Assembly: GCF_006442795.2 (NCBI RefSeq)
Contig: NZ_CP083957.1
Span: forward strand, 310,001 to 374,000
Length of the DNA: 64,000 bases
Reading direction: 5' to 3'
From: Mesorhizobium sp. B1-1-8
GTDB taxonomy: Bacteria; Pseudomonadota; Alphaproteobacteria; Rhizobiales; Rhizobiaceae
Shown here: piece after piece, positions 9,578 to 18,935 of the stretch
Numbering within the stretch: the first letter of the stretch is position 1
How the letters are laid out: every line of letters starts with the position of its first letter
Made by a program: the position numbers and the translations under genes
Notes under the pieces: model-generated
Seen by the model: only the letters and a program-made list of their open reading frames with translations
Told to the model about the DNA's origin: nothing
Database searches by the model: none

Positions 9578-10621
9578 GTGGCTACACGCTGGACCGAGGA
9601 AAGGCACATCGTCCTTGCTGTTTATCCGGGTGTATCGCTGTTGGATCTGGGCGGACCGCTGGAGGCTTTCCGCGTCTTCTCGGAGTTCGGAGGCGACCAC
9701 CGCATCCGCTACAAATGCACCGTTGTTTCTTCGCAAGGCGGCCAGGTAGCCACGGCTGACGGCGTGCCGCTTGTCGCGCAGTCAATCAAATCCCTCTATC
9801 GTGTGAAGATCGATACGCTGATCGTGCCCGGAGCCTTTCTGATCGATGAGGTCACGCGTGACGTCGATCTCATCAAGTGGGTGGCAAAAACAGGCCCGCG
9901 ATGCCGCCGCGTATGTTCCGTCTGCGTCGGCAGTTTCTTGCTCGCCGCGGCAGGCCTGTTGAAGGGTCGACGCGCCGCCACTCATTGGATGCACGCGAAA
10001 TTGCTTGCCCAACGCTATCCCGAAATAACCGTGGAAGCCGACGCCATTTTTGTCCGCGACGGACGTGTTTGGTCGTCTGCCGGAGTGACTACAGGTATTG
10101 ATCTGGCCTTGGCACTGATCGAGGACGATTGCGGTCGCGAGGCGGCGATGAGCGTTGCGCGTATGCTTGTTGTCTATCTCAAACGCGCCGGCGGTCAATC
10201 GCAGTACAGCGCGCTTCTCGCGACCCAAGGAGAAGCGGATTCTGATGCGTTCGTCGAACTCGACCGTTGGATTGCCGAGAACCTCACCACCTCGCTGAAT
10301 GTCGAGGCTCTGGCGGAGCGTATGCACATGAGCTTGAGGAATTTTACCCGTGTTTACACCCAAAAACGTGGGCGGACTCCCGCCAAGGCGGTGGAGGCAA
10401 TACGCCTCGACGCCGCGCGACGCCTCCTCGAAGAAAGCAATGACCGGATTGAGGTGATCGCCGAGACGTGCGGATATCGGGGCGAGGAGCAAATGCGGGC
10501 CGCGTTTGTGCGTGTGCTAAACGTTCCGCCTCGTGAGTATCGCCGCCGCTTCGGCCCCAGGCACAGATCGTTGGAGAAATCAAACGAAGCCGGCGGCGCC
10601 TGCCAATTCAATTCGCAATGA
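9578..10621 (+). CDS. GlxA-family regulator (DJ-1/PfpI domain plus AraC HTH)
   Basis: The 347-residue protein has an N-terminal DJ-1/PfpI-like domain (about residues 10-190). Its nucleophile-elbow-like segment CSVCVGSFLLAAAGLL is followed by two AraC helix-turn-helix motifs (about 235-330; LAERMHMSLRNFTRVYTQ and the second near GYRGEEQMRAAF). This architecture is shared with GlxA, FtrA, CdhR and GbdR, several of which control betaine or carnitine breakdown. The start is a GTG at 9578 with AAGGA upstream. It follows the solute-binding gene by about 105 bp and probably activates the operon in response to a metabolite (inference). Confidence 0.87.
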   Translation: MATRWTEERHIVLAVYPGVSLLDLGGPLEAFRVFSEFGGDHRIRYKCTVVSSQGGQVATADGVPLVAQSIKSLYRVKIDTLIVPGAFLIDEVTRDVDLIKWVAKTGPRCRRVCSVCVGSFLLAAAGLLKGRRAATHWMHAKLLAQRYPEITVEADAIFVRDGRVWSSAGVTTGIDLALALIEDDCGREAAMSVARMLVVYLKRAGGQSQYSALLATQGEADSDAFVELDRWIAENLTTSLNVEALAERMHMSLRNFTRVYTQKRGRTPAKAVEAIRLDAARRLLEESNDRIEVIAETCGYRGEEQMRAAFVRVLNVPPREYRRRFGPRHRSLEKSNEAGGACQFNSQ

Positions 10622-10696
10622 TCCGGCTGCCTTTCGCGTAGTTGGTTGTTCAAGCGTCCTGTGGCGTGTTCCGAAAGCTGATGGGGCGGGCTCAAC

Positions 10697-11069
10697 AGGT
10701 GTTGGTTATGGGGTGTGAAACCTCCATCCACAGCATGAACAGTGCCTGTCGCGTAGCGGGAATATCGGACAGCAAGAAGCCACCAGCCCAGCTCGTGTGC
10801 CGTGGCGACCGAGCGGCACGGTCTCGGCGAACGTCGTGTCGGACCCTGCAAACATTTCCTCGAAGCTTGAATGTCATGGATCCTGCTATTGGACCCGGAT
10901 CGCACGCCTTGACCCGAATGCTGCGGTTTCCAATTTCGAGGGCAGCGGTCTTCGTCATGCCAACAATTTCATGTTTAGAGCCGACATAAGCGATGATACC
11001 CGCGCCCCCGACGACGCCAAGCGCAGCTGCGGTTGGCTTTGCCGGCCGGGCGAGTGCATTGTGGCGCAC
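10697..11069 (-). pseudogene. SDR-family oxidoreductase, decayed C-terminal fragment
   Basis: One frame carries AYVGSKHEIVGMTKTAALE, which contains the SDR Tyr-region/Lys and the following helix. A different frame further on carries TGTVHAVDGGFTPHN, the typical SDR C-terminus. The two pieces are in order but out of frame, and the Rossmann half is missing. The usual YxxSK has become YVGSK. This is a degraded gene with at least one frameshift and a 5' deletion. Confidence 0.6.
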
Positions 11070-11680
11070 TAACGCTTGCGCAATAAAACCGGTACGACGT
11101 GGTGAAAAGCGATTCCCTCATCGCGGTGTTCACCCCCGGTAATCGCGGCAAACCATGCTGCCGCAGCGCCAAGCGCGGACCCTGCAGCCGTGGCGAAGCC
11201 AAAAATAGCAGCTATGTGGGCTGAAAGGCGCACCGTGCTTTCGTTGAGTTGCGCGTCAGGGCGATTGATCACGGCGGCCGCGCCGTGGCCACCAATCAGC
11301 GCCAAGAAAAACGCGGCTCCGAGTGTCGCTAGGGCCCAGACTGCGATGCCGTGTATGCCATCGCGGAATTCGCTTTCACTTTGGTTGCTGTCTTCCCAGC
11401 GCGTGCGCATTCGTCCAGCTACATAACCGCCGGCTGCAGAACTTGCTACAGCAACGATAACTACCCACAGCCCGGCCACAAGCACATTCCAGGAGGCGCC
11501 ACCGTTGGGAAGAGTCGGAGAACCCAGCGCCAAACCGGCGCTCGACCCGAATTGCAGAAGAACCACCGAAATGGCGCAAGCGATGACACCCCCGCCAAAT
11601 ATGCCTCCCCACTCAAGATAGGACGATGTAGCCACTTTTGGGGTCACTGCAGCGCTTTCCGTTGGGGCTATTTTGGCCAT
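11069..11680 (-). CDS. Multi-pass membrane protein of unknown function
   Basis: The 203-residue protein has about four hydrophobic segments. The first reads GGVIACAISVVLLQFGSSAG, the second GLWVVIVAVASSAAGGYVAG, and two more follow around AVWALATLGAAFFLALIGG and AAIFGFATAAGSALGAAAAW. Between segments 2 and 3 is a charged stretch with ESEFRDGIHG. Similar rhizobial proteins exist and are sometimes labelled PhnA-like, but I know of no tested function. I chose the ATG at 11678-11680 (MAKIAPTES) over an upstream GTG-type start. It is followed upstream by a tiny membrane protein gene on the same strand and may form a unit with it. Confidence 0.65.
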   Translation of the reverse strand: MAKIAPTESAAVTPKVATSSYLEWGGIFGGGVIACAISVVLLQFGSSAGLALGSPTLPNGGASWNVLVAGLWVVIVAVASSAAGGYVAGRMRTRWEDSNQSESEFRDGIHGIAVWALATLGAAFFLALIGGHGAAAVINRPDAQLNESTVRLSAHIAAIFGFATAAGSALGAAAAWFAAITGGEHRDEGIAFHHVVPVLLRKR

Positions 11681-11684
11681 GATC

Positions 11685-11759
11685 TTACCGCAGTCCAAAA
11701 AATGATAGAATGAACAAAACGATCACGACGAGGCCAACAAGATAGATTATTCCGTTCAC
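11685..11759 (-). CDS. Small single-pass membrane protein (24 residues)
   Basis: A GTG start at 11757-11759 is preceded by GGAGGAGGATGCC, a very strong ribosome site. The peptide VNGIIYLVGLVVIVLFILSF is almost entirely one membrane helix ending in FFGLR. Very similar short peptides occur across rhizobia. It lies 4 bp upstream of the multi-pass membrane protein gene, on the same strand, so the two are probably translated from one message. Function unknown. Confidence 0.6.
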   Translation of the reverse strand: MNGIIYLVGLVVIVLFILSFFGLR

Positions 11760-12052
11760 GGCATCCTCCTCCTGATTGCGGACCGAAACACAACGTGTCC
11801 GTGATGTTTTGGTTGCAAAAGAGCCCGGCCCGGCAATCTGGACATTGACGATAAGTGGAAATTCCGCCTGAGATCGGCATTCCAATGATGTACGCGTTTA
11901 GCAGCGGCAAAGCTGAGCAAGGACAACCGTTGCCCTGCTTCGACCGGAATGGGGCCGAGAGCAGATAGTCCGTAGTCGGCGTGACCGGGGTAGAAAGAGC
12001 GTCAGCGTGGAGAACCGCATTGCGTCAAAGGGTAACCTCGCCAACGGATCAA

Positions 12053-13107
12053 CTACCCCAGTCCGGGACCTACCCAGGGCGGCACGATGGCCCGACACTG
12101 TTGCGGCGAGATGCCGTTGAAAGCTCTGAAGCACAGGCAAAATGCGAGGCAGACATGAAGCCGCTGGCCATGGCGATATCGATCATGGGCATGCGCGTGC
12201 TTTCGATCAGGCGCTTGGCATGGTCTGTGCGAATCCGAAGATAGTGCCGCACCGGCGGCAGGCCGATATGCGTGGCGAACAAGCGTTCCAGCTGGCGCCG
12301 CGACACTCCTGCCCGATGCGCGACTTCCTCCATGGATAGCGGAAATTCGACATTCTCTTCCATGATCCGCATTGCCATCAGAAGCTTGTCGCTCACGCCG
12401 GAAAAAGCAAGACCTGACGGCCCAGTCTGTCGGTTTGACCCAGACCGCTGACCTTCGACGGTCGCGTGCCGGCAGACCTCTTGAGCAATGTAGTCGCCTG
12501 CGTGGCCGCCGATCAGATCCACCGCGAGATCGAACGCCGCCAGTTCGCCGGCGCAGGTCGAATACTGGCCGTCCTTGACAAAGAGTGAGTCGCGGATCCG
12601 TGGTCTGTGGAACACTTCGGAAAAGGCGGCGAGCCGCGACCAGTGAATCGTGCAGCGTGTATCCGCCAAGAGGCCGGTTTGGGCGAGCAGCCAGGTTGCC
12701 GTGCCGACGGCTGATATCGGCACCCCACTCCGCGCGATACCCCGCAGAAAACTGTTGAGCTGCGGCGTCAGCTGCTTTTCCACCAGTTCGCCCGCGACGA
12801 TGGCGAGTTGATAGGCCCTCCGGTCGCCGATGCCGGCCGAGAGTTCGCCCATCGAAGCATCGACCGCGACTGAAAGCCCGTTTGCTCCTTCGACGGGCTG
12901 CCTGCTCGTTCCCACGATCTGCCAGCGGAACAGCGGCAACCGGGAGACTGCATTGGCGATGCGGAACGGCTCGACATAAGCGTGAAGCGCGAGGTGGGAA
13001 AAGCCGGGCAATACCAGCACCGCGACATCAAACGGACGCACCGCCGCCACCGCCGTTTCCGCCGTGGTCAGCCCCTTCAATGCGCTGATGTTGGCCGGCG
13101 CGTTCAT
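12053..13107 (-). pseudogene. GlxA/GbdR-type AraC regulator with C-terminal frameshift
   Basis: The first 320 residues form a normal regulator: a DJ-1/PfpI domain (VLVLPGFSHLALHAYVEPFR near 30-50) and a first helix-turn-helix (MEEVAHRAGVSRRQLERLF). The second helix-turn-helix begins as IAMASGFMSASHF and then leaves frame. Reading one base over restores CFRAFNGISPQQCRA, the expected AraC ending, which stops at 12053-12055. So a 1-base deletion lies near 12133-12138; the unrepaired frame stops at 12070. The ATG at 13105-13107 overlaps the stop of hpbD (ATGA). Its N-terminus resembles GbdR-like betaine regulators. It is either inactive or a sequencing error. Confidence 0.75.
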
Positions 13108-14209
13108 CGCTCCGCGTATGTGACCACCGGCTTGCCGAACATGCCGGATTCCGGTTTCACGCCCAGCCCAGGTCGCTGCGGCACAGCGATATGACCCTTT
13201 TCGATGACGACCGCGTTCTTTGTGTCGAAATGCCCGTCGATATATTCCTGTGCGATCCACGCGCCCTCCATGCGACGCGGCTCGACCGTGGCAGCTAGAT
13301 GGACACACGCCGCCGGTCGCCGCCCCCGGCGTCATCGCAGCTGTGCGGCAAGGAGCGAATGGCGCAAAGATCGCGCACGGTCGCCATCTTGGTGAGGCCG
13401 CCGAGGCGCGTCACTTTGAAGCCGAAGCCGTCGGCGATGCCCCGCGAGATCGCGCGCAGCACCGCGTTCTGGTCCTCGGTGCTCTCGTCGAGATAGACCG
13501 GGTGCGTCACGCGGCCCTTGAGCGTCGCGATCTCGTCCATCGTGTTGCAGGGCTGTTCGAAGACGAAGGGGACCGCCTGGCAGAGCCTGTCGAGATGGAT
13601 CGCGGCGGCTACCGTCAAGCCCCTGTTGCCGTCGACCGCGATCCGCGCCTTGTAGCCGACGGCTTCCCGGACCTTGTGGACGGTCGCCACATCCTGCTCG
13701 AGGTTGCGCCCGGCGATCTTGACCTGAAGGCGCGGATAGCCGGCCTGCACCTTCTCGGCGGCGATCCGTGCCGTCTCGTCGGGCTGGCCGACGATCAGCG
13801 AATAGTAGGACGGCAAGCGCTCCGTCAGCGCGCCGCCCAGCAGCGTCGAGACCGGCACGCCGAGCTTCTGGCCGAACAGGTCGAGAAAGGCCATGTCGAA
13901 CGCGGCCTTCGCATAGCCGTGGCCGTTCAGGCGCTCGTCCATGCGTTTTGCCAGCAACCTGATCGAAGCGATTTCCGCGCCTATGAGACCAGGCGCGATT
14001 TCGGCGATCGCGGCGCGAGCGCCGAGCACATGATGCGGCTGGTAGACCGGGCCGATCGGGCAGGTCTCGCCCCAGCCGGTTAAACCGTTGTTTGTCACAA
14101 CTTCGATAAGGGTACTGTCCAGCGACTCCACGTCGTCGCTCGCCATCCGATAGACGCCGCCTTTGACCGGCAATTGGGCCGCATAGATGTTGATCCGATC
14201 GATGCGCAC
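13104..14209 (-). pseudogene. hpbD: 4-hydroxyproline betaine 2-epimerase-like (enolase superfamily), frameshifted
   Basis: The first 290 codons match the HpbD subgroup of the mandelate-racemase/enolase superfamily. LPVKGGVYRMAS, GWGETCPIGP, LQVKIAGR with the first catalytic Lys, VDGNRG, EQPCNT, LDES and GFGFKVTRLGG with the second Lys are all seen. After SCDDAGGGD the frame is lost. In another frame AACVHLAATVEPRRMEGAWI and the normal end GKPVVTYAER follow, with the stop at 13104-13106. Comparison with HpbD implies about 7 missing bases near 13306-13316 and a Trp-to-Gly change just before, so real decay is more likely than a sequencing slip. The start is a GTG 2 bp after the mttB stop. Confidence 0.8.
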
Positions 14210-14211
14210 GC

Positions 14212-15765
14212 TCAGAATTCCTCATTCAACGCATCGACGGCGGGGATCTCGCGCGAGCGCCGGTCGATATAAGCGCGCAGTTCCTCGTCTTTCGCAATGT
14301 CGAGCGCGGGTTCTTGATACTCGGCCAAGAGCCGGCGGGCATGCTCCAGCGCGCGCTGCTTGATGTCCTTGGCGCCGTCCGCGTACCACTGCTCGATCGA
14401 GTTGTTGTCGAACAGTTTTGGGATGAAGAAGGCGCGTTCGAAGTTGGCCTGCGTATGCGGATGACCAAGGTAATGACCGCCTGGCCCGACATCGCGCACC
14501 GCTGCCAGGGCCTCGTCGAAGTCGTCCCACTGGATGCCTTGCGTCATGCGGTAGCCCATGGCGCAAACCTCGGCGTCGACGACGAACTTCGCGATCGAGC
14601 AGTGCATGCCGGCTTCATTCCAACCTGCCGAATGCCATATGTAGTTGGCACCTGACATCAGCACCGCCATCATGGTCATCGCGCTCTCGTAGCCGGCCTG
14701 CGCGTCGAAGACCTTGGCCCCGCCGAGCAGGTTGGAAGTGCGCCAGGGCACGTTGTAGCGGCGGGCCATCTGGCCGATCATGAAGTTCATCAGCGAGATT
14801 TCCGGCGTGCCCGCCATCGGCGCGCCCGACTGCATCGACACGGTCGAGAGATAATGCCCGTAGATCGCCGGGCAGCCCTTGCGCACCACTTGCGTGTAGG
14901 CAAGCGCGGAAAGCGCCTCGGCATTGAGCTGTGCGACAGCCGCTGCGGTGGAGGCCGGCGTGTTCGCGCCGCCGAGAACGAAGGGCGAGCAAAGAACCGG
15001 CTGGTTGCGCCGGCAGAAGGCGCGCATGGCGCCAAGCATCACCTGGTCCCAGACCAGCGGCGAATTGCCGTTGCAGTTGCCGGTCGTGACCGCATGCGTC
15101 TCGAGGAAGTCCTTCCCAAAAAGGATCTCGCACATGTCGAGCACATCCTCGGCATTCTTGGGCGAGGTGGTCATGCCCATGAAGATCTTGTCGGAGTGCT
15201 TCACCGACGAATAGGTGATGTGCAAGTGCCGGTGCGCGACGACGATGTCCATCGGCTCGACGATGTGGTGCGCAGATGAATGCAGCGCCGGCATCATATG
15301 CGCGAGCTTATGGAAGGTGCCGAGATCCGCGATGGTCGGGCCGCGCCTGACATCGTCGAGGTCGCGCATATAGGGCGCGCCGGTCATCGGCACGAAGATC
15401 GACTTCGGCCCACCGAGCTCGACATTCTTCGCCGGATCGCGCGCGAAATATTCGATCCTGGAAGGAATGGTCTTGATGAGCTCCATGACCAGGCCGCGAT
15501 CGAGATGGACGCGGTCGTCCGCCCGCACGTCGGCGCCTGCCCTCTTCCAGTCCTCGATCGCGATCGGATCGCGGAAAACCACGCCGACGTCTTCCAGAAT
15601 GGCGAGAGACGCCTCGTGGATGCGCTCGACCTGTTCGGCGTTCATCGGCTCAACGACCGGAAGGCCGCGCTTGAGCGTCGGCAGCATGTCGATCTTTGGC
15701 GCCGTGCGGATCGTCCGCCGCGCCTCCCGCCCCCCTCTACGAGATACTTGCAGTTGAGCAGTCAT
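14212..15765 (-). CDS. MttB-family (non-pyrrolysine) methyltransferase, copy 2
   Basis: The 517-residue protein has the same core as the other two copies (STVSMQSGAPMAGTPE, then SAGWNEAGMHCS) but is the most divergent: the AGWxEGG motif is AGWNEAG. There is no in-frame amber codon. GGAGG lies nine bases before the ATG. It is directly followed by the broken hpbD gene and a GbdR-like regulator, which points to hydroxyproline betaine (betonicine) or proline betaine as substrate (inference from neighbours). No FAD-GcvT gene accompanies this copy, unlike copies 1 and 3. No corrinoid acceptor protein is nearby. Confidence 0.87.
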   Translation of the reverse strand: MTAQLQVSRRGGREARRTIRTAPKIDMLPTLKRGLPVVEPMNAEQVERIHEASLAILEDVGVVFRDPIAIEDWKRAGADVRADDRVHLDRGLVMELIKTIPSRIEYFARDPAKNVELGGPKSIFVPMTGAPYMRDLDDVRRGPTIADLGTFHKLAHMMPALHSSAHHIVEPMDIVVAHRHLHITYSSVKHSDKIFMGMTTSPKNAEDVLDMCEILFGKDFLETHAVTTGNCNGNSPLVWDQVMLGAMRAFCRRNQPVLCSPFVLGGANTPASTAAAVAQLNAEALSALAYTQVVRKGCPAIYGHYLSTVSMQSGAPMAGTPEISLMNFMIGQMARRYNVPWRTSNLLGGAKVFDAQAGYESAMTMMAVLMSGANYIWHSAGWNEAGMHCSIAKFVVDAEVCAMGYRMTQGIQWDDFDEALAAVRDVGPGGHYLGHPHTQANFERAFFIPKLFDNNSIEQWYADGAKDIKQRALEHARRLLAEYQEPALDIAKDEELRAYIDRRSREIPAVDALNEEF

Positions 15766-15783
15766 GCCGGCCTCCAGGAATAA

Positions 15784-16203
15784 GCAGTGCGGCCCGTGTG
15801 AGCCGCCGGAACTATTGCCGGAGCCTCAGGATTTGACCTACTGCAAAAGTCTCACGCGTCTGTTGACTAAAGCGCCGCGATAGCCGGCTTCGTCGGCCTT
15901 GGCGGCCCGTCGCAAGGCGCCCTCGGAGCGAACAGTCTCACCCCGCTGTTGAGTTGAGCGGCGCAGATGTCGCCGTGAAGAGTCTCGCTGGTGAGTAGTG
16001 TCGGACATCGATTGGGGGGTCGCAGATCGCGAAGCGCGGTTCTTGGAGTCCTTCTATGTTCCGCCACAAATGGGTTGGGAAGCGAACCATAGCCGGTCGA
16101 GAACGCAGGCCTCTCTTCCTGTAATGGTTTTCCGGTAAATCGAGCATCTCTTGCTCAAGTCGTCGCACCGCGCGATCATCGAAGTGTTTGGGGGAAACTT
16201 GAG
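15784..16203. other. Intergenic region between divergent mttB 2 and LysR genes
   Basis: About 420 bp separate the divergent genes. I see no gene and no clear palindromic operator. It must hold the promoters of both flanking genes; short minus-strand open stretches here have no recognisable features. Confidence 0.4.
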
Positions 16204-17115
16204 ATGGTTCGCCGCTACTACGACCTGCCCTCGTTGACCGCCTTGGCGGTTTTCGAGGCTTCGGCCCGTCATCGCTCGTTCAAATTGGCGGCCGCGGAAC
16301 TGAACGTCACACCCGGCGCCGTCAGCCGGCAGATCAAAGCAATCGAAGACGAGCTCGGAGTGCCGTTGTTTAACCGGCTGGGAACCGGCGTGGCTCTGAC
16401 CAGCGCGGGCGAGGACCTCTACAGTGTGTTGGCCAGCGGCTTTTCGCGAGCGGCGGACATCGTCCGCAATGTGAAGCGCGGCGACCGCTCCAAGAATGTC
16501 ACGCTGGCCTGCTCGGATGCCTTCGCATCGATGTGGCTCATCCCGCGCATGCCGGACTTCTGGACACGGTACCAAGACATTGCCGTCGACCACCTCATCT
16601 CCGATAGTCCGCGCGACTATCGTCGCGCCGAGGTCGAACTACGCATCCGCTACGGATTCGGTTCATGGCCAGACGAAAATGCCGAGCTGCTTTTCGACGA
16701 GACGATCTACCCCGTTTGCGGAACGGGATTTGCAAGCAAGCTTCGGGGCGCAACTGCGGAGTCGCTGGCCGACCTGCCGCTGCTGCATGTCGACTGGGTT
16801 GACCCCGACTGGGCTGGCTGGGACGAGGTCTTACGCCGCGCCGGCGTGCCGCATGGCCCGACCCGCGGCCGCCGCTTCGGCAAATTCTTCGTTGCGCTCC
16901 AGGCAGCGCAAGCGGACCAGGGCGTTGCCGTCGGATGGCACCGCCTGGTCAAAGCCCAAATCGACGAAGAAAAGCTGGTCAGGCTCACGGATCTCGAGCT
17001 GCCGGCGCCAGGCGGCTATTATCTCACCTGGAACGACAATCGCACGCTTTCCCCTGCCGCCAACACCTTGCGGGATTGGTTGCGAGAAATCGCCGCCAGC
17101 GAGCGGGAAAGCTGA
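16204..17115 (+). CDS. LysR-family regulator, GcvA-like
   Basis: The 303-residue protein has a LysR helix-turn-helix (FKLAAAELNVTPGAVSRQIK, about residues 30-50) followed by ELGVPLFNR. It then has a GcvA-type effector domain with WLIPRMPDFWTRY and a C-terminal LSPAANTLRDWL segment. GcvA-like members often control amino acid or one-carbon genes. GGGGGA lies about 9 bases before the ATG. The betA remnant downstream and mttB copy 2 upstream (divergent) are candidate targets, but no target is certain. Confidence 0.88.
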   Translation: MVRRYYDLPSLTALAVFEASARHRSFKLAAAELNVTPGAVSRQIKAIEDELGVPLFNRLGTGVALTSAGEDLYSVLASGFSRAADIVRNVKRGDRSKNVTLACSDAFASMWLIPRMPDFWTRYQDIAVDHLISDSPRDYRRAEVELRIRYGFGSWPDENAELLFDETIYPVCGTGFASKLRGATAESLADLPLLHVDWVDPDWAGWDEVLRRAGVPHGPTRGRRFGKFFVALQAAQADQGVAVGWHRLVKAQIDEEKLVRLTDLELPAPGGYYLTWNDNRTLSPAANTLRDWLREIAASERES

Positions 17116-17245
17116 GCAGGTGTCCGTCAGCGGTCGCTCGTCGCCCAACGAGGGCTAATCCAAGGTTGCTGATTTGTACGAGGCAATGGGTGCTTTCCTT
17201 GAATGTGGTCCGCCGCTTTCTCGCCCGTCATTATCGAAGGACTGT

Positions 17246-17665
17246 TTAGATTCCCACAGGTGTTGTGGGGAATATCGAGCTATCCGCAGCGCGCAGGCCT
17301 TCAACCCCGATGACTCTGGTTTCTAGGTCCACCACCGCCATGTGATCATCTGCAGAGCCCATCCGGCAGGTGCCGCACGGGTAGAAAGCGCTCTCGAGAT
17401 GCTCACGCAAAAACGCCGTCCGTCTACGCCTTGGAGCGTGGCTGAATTTCCTCGCCCGATAAGTCTCGAAAGCCGCCTGGCCGAAGATTTCACGCGTGAC
17501 ACGGATAGCGTGCCGAAACTTGCTCCAATGTTCAGGATCACTCATGTAATTGAAGCGCAAGACGGGCGCATGTGCGAAATCGGGCGAGCGCAAGGTCACG
17601 GAACCGCGTGATCTTGACATGTTGTAGCCCACGTGCGCCTGAAAGCCGTGACCACGGCAGGCCAC
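17246..17665 (-). pseudogene. betA: Choline dehydrogenase (BetA/GMC oxidoreductase), C-terminal remnant
   Basis: The frame reads [20 protein letters not shown], then [12 protein letters not shown] and YPCGTCRMG, which are diagnostic of the C-terminal half of choline dehydrogenase. The essential His/Asn region normally follows GLRVADASIMP, and here it reads [11 protein letters not shown] and then ends early. The N-terminal FAD domain (about 400 residues) is missing. This is a deletion remnant of a choline-to-betaine gene and fits the betaine theme of the window. Confidence 0.8.
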
Positions 17666-17888
17666 TGTTCCATCCCAACCTACACCCGCTGGCTCGTGCC
17701 GGCGGGCTTTGTGTCGGGTGCAACCTAGCCGCTGCCAGCCTTCTTCTTGCGGGATATAGCGCAGCCCTTGACGGGATTTTCGCTCAGGGGACTTCGGTCC
17801 ACGTATAGTGGGACTGTGGCCCGAGAGTGGAACAAATACTCCAAAGTTCTCTTTTCTTTAGAGTGAAAACTCAAGAAGGAGAGAAGTC

Positions 17889-18131
17889 ATGCCTGACGGA
17901 CCTACAGTCGTAAACTCCGGAAGCGGCGGAACAGTCGTTGCCGTAATCCTTGGCATCATCGCAATTGTTGTGTTGTTGTTCTTCACAGGAGTGATTAACC
18001 TAAATGGTAGCGGAGGGAAGGATGTGAACGTGAGCGTCAACACGCCCAAGATTGAGGCACCGGCCGCACCGTCGATTTCCAAACCCGCTGCTCCGGCCAA
18101 ACCCGCCCCGGCACCTGCTAACGGGGGCTAA
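17889..18131 (+). CDS. Small membrane-anchored protein with Pro/Ala-rich tail
   Basis: The 80-residue protein has a short polar N-terminus and one membrane helix (VVAVILGIIAIVVLLFFTGV, about 16-35). A Ser/Val segment and a Pro/Ala/Lys-rich tail (KPAAPAKPAPAPANGG) follow. AAGGAG precedes the ATG by seven bases. Related short proteins are common in rhizobia. The tail may sit in the periplasm and touch the cell wall. Function unknown. Confidence 0.7.
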   Translation: MPDGPTVVNSGSGGTVVAVILGIIAIVVLLFFTGVINLNGSGGKDVNVSVNTPKIEAPAAPSISKPAAPAKPAPAPANGG

Positions 18132-18743
18132 GTCAAGTCTGACCGCAATTACGGGCCCCGGCATTTTCGCCGGAGCCTGTAGCGTCTCGCCTCTCAGCAA
18201 ATCACTTGGCTGGGATCAGAGACGAGGACGCGTTGCTTACGGTTTGAACTACCGCTCGGCGCTATGGCGGATTAGACGTCCTCGAAAGGCTTGGCTCAGG
18301 CAGGCCCCGGCGGGTTCCGCGAGTCCCCCGTCAGATGCCAGTGCTTCTCAAAGAGGTGCAGTTTCTCGGGATATCCAAGCCGCGGCGCCGCGTGAGGCAT
18401 CCGTCGTCAAGTTCTCGGCAAATCGGCAAACCGACACCCTTATCCTCGTAGATGCCCACCATCATCGCAGGTAATGGTGGGCATCCACGAACTGGCAATG
18501 AAGGGACTATTGCTCGCCAGCACCTCTCCAATCCCGTCTTTAGAAAATGTTTCACACTGAGGACTTATCAGTTGAGGGATAAGACGTTCGTCTCGCGCGC
18601 ATTGCGACTGACGGGCGAGACACAGGTATCCGGGGGAACAACCCGGGCTTTCCGCTGTTCCCGAGTACCCTGCCGCGCACGTTGCCAATTTGCGCATCCA
18701 GGCTACTCCAGTACTGCCCGTCGCCTCCGGTCGGCGGGCTTTT
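18132..18743. other. Non-coding stretch with strong hairpins
   Basis: I find no protein gene in this 0.6 kb. Its right half carries two strong hairpins and a terminator-like stem, all readable on the plus strand, and these are listed separately as a possible RNA gene. The left half (18132-18440) has nothing I recognise. Confidence 0.45.
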
Positions 18744-18745
18744 TT
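18440..18745 (+). ncRNA. Candidate structured small RNA
   Basis: Three structures lie in order. A perfect 12-bp hairpin (GATGCCCACCAT pairing with ATGGTGGGCATC) spans 18451-18485 with an 11-base loop. A long interrupted hairpin (GGTA, GGGAACA, loop, TGTTCCC, TACC) spans 18625-18669. A GC-rich stem followed by six Ts lies at 18716-18745. No protein frame explains them. The terminator points to transcription on the plus strand. The boundaries and existence of the RNA are inferred. Confidence 0.28.
18716..18745 (+). terminator. Rho-independent terminator-like stem
   Basis: GCCCG at 18716-18720 pairs with CGGGC at 18735-18739, with further partial pairing inside, and six Ts follow at 18740-18745. 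No annotated plus-strand gene ends just upstream, which supports an RNA transcript ending here. It also abuts the 3' end of the minus-strand gene at 18744. Confidence 0.5.
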
Positions 18746-18935
18746 ATGCTTTTGAGAGCGCTGCCTTTATCTCGTCCAGCGTCTCGATGCCGTTTTCAAA
18801 CAGCATCATGATCTCTGCCGCCAGGGTATCGCGCTCGGGGCTGTCCAACGGCAGATCGGCTCCAAGCTCCTTAAGCGCCTCGGTAAGCATCGCAAGCTGT
18901 TCCGGTGTGGCAGAACCGTTGTGCCGCATCTTCAT
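18744..18935 (-). CDS. Small helical protein of unknown function (63 residues)
   Basis: The peptide is charged and predicted helical (TPEQLAMLTEALKELGADLP, then RDTLAAEIMMLFENGIETLD). It has the look of a folded small domain rather than random sequence. AGGGCG lies directly before the ATG. No family is recognised. It is convergent with the candidate small RNA. Confidence 0.5.
   Translation of the reverse strand: MKMRHNGSATPEQLAMLTEALKELGADLPLDSPERDTLAAEIMMLFENGIETLDEIKAALSKA

Noticed and set aside
13220..14083. 287-residue plus-strand frame
   Set aside because: It is antisense to the hpbD gene, which is clearly recognised on the minus strand.
17824..17860. EcfG promoter before the small gene at 17889
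   Set aside because: A GGAAC is present, but no CGTT lies 16-17 bases downstream.
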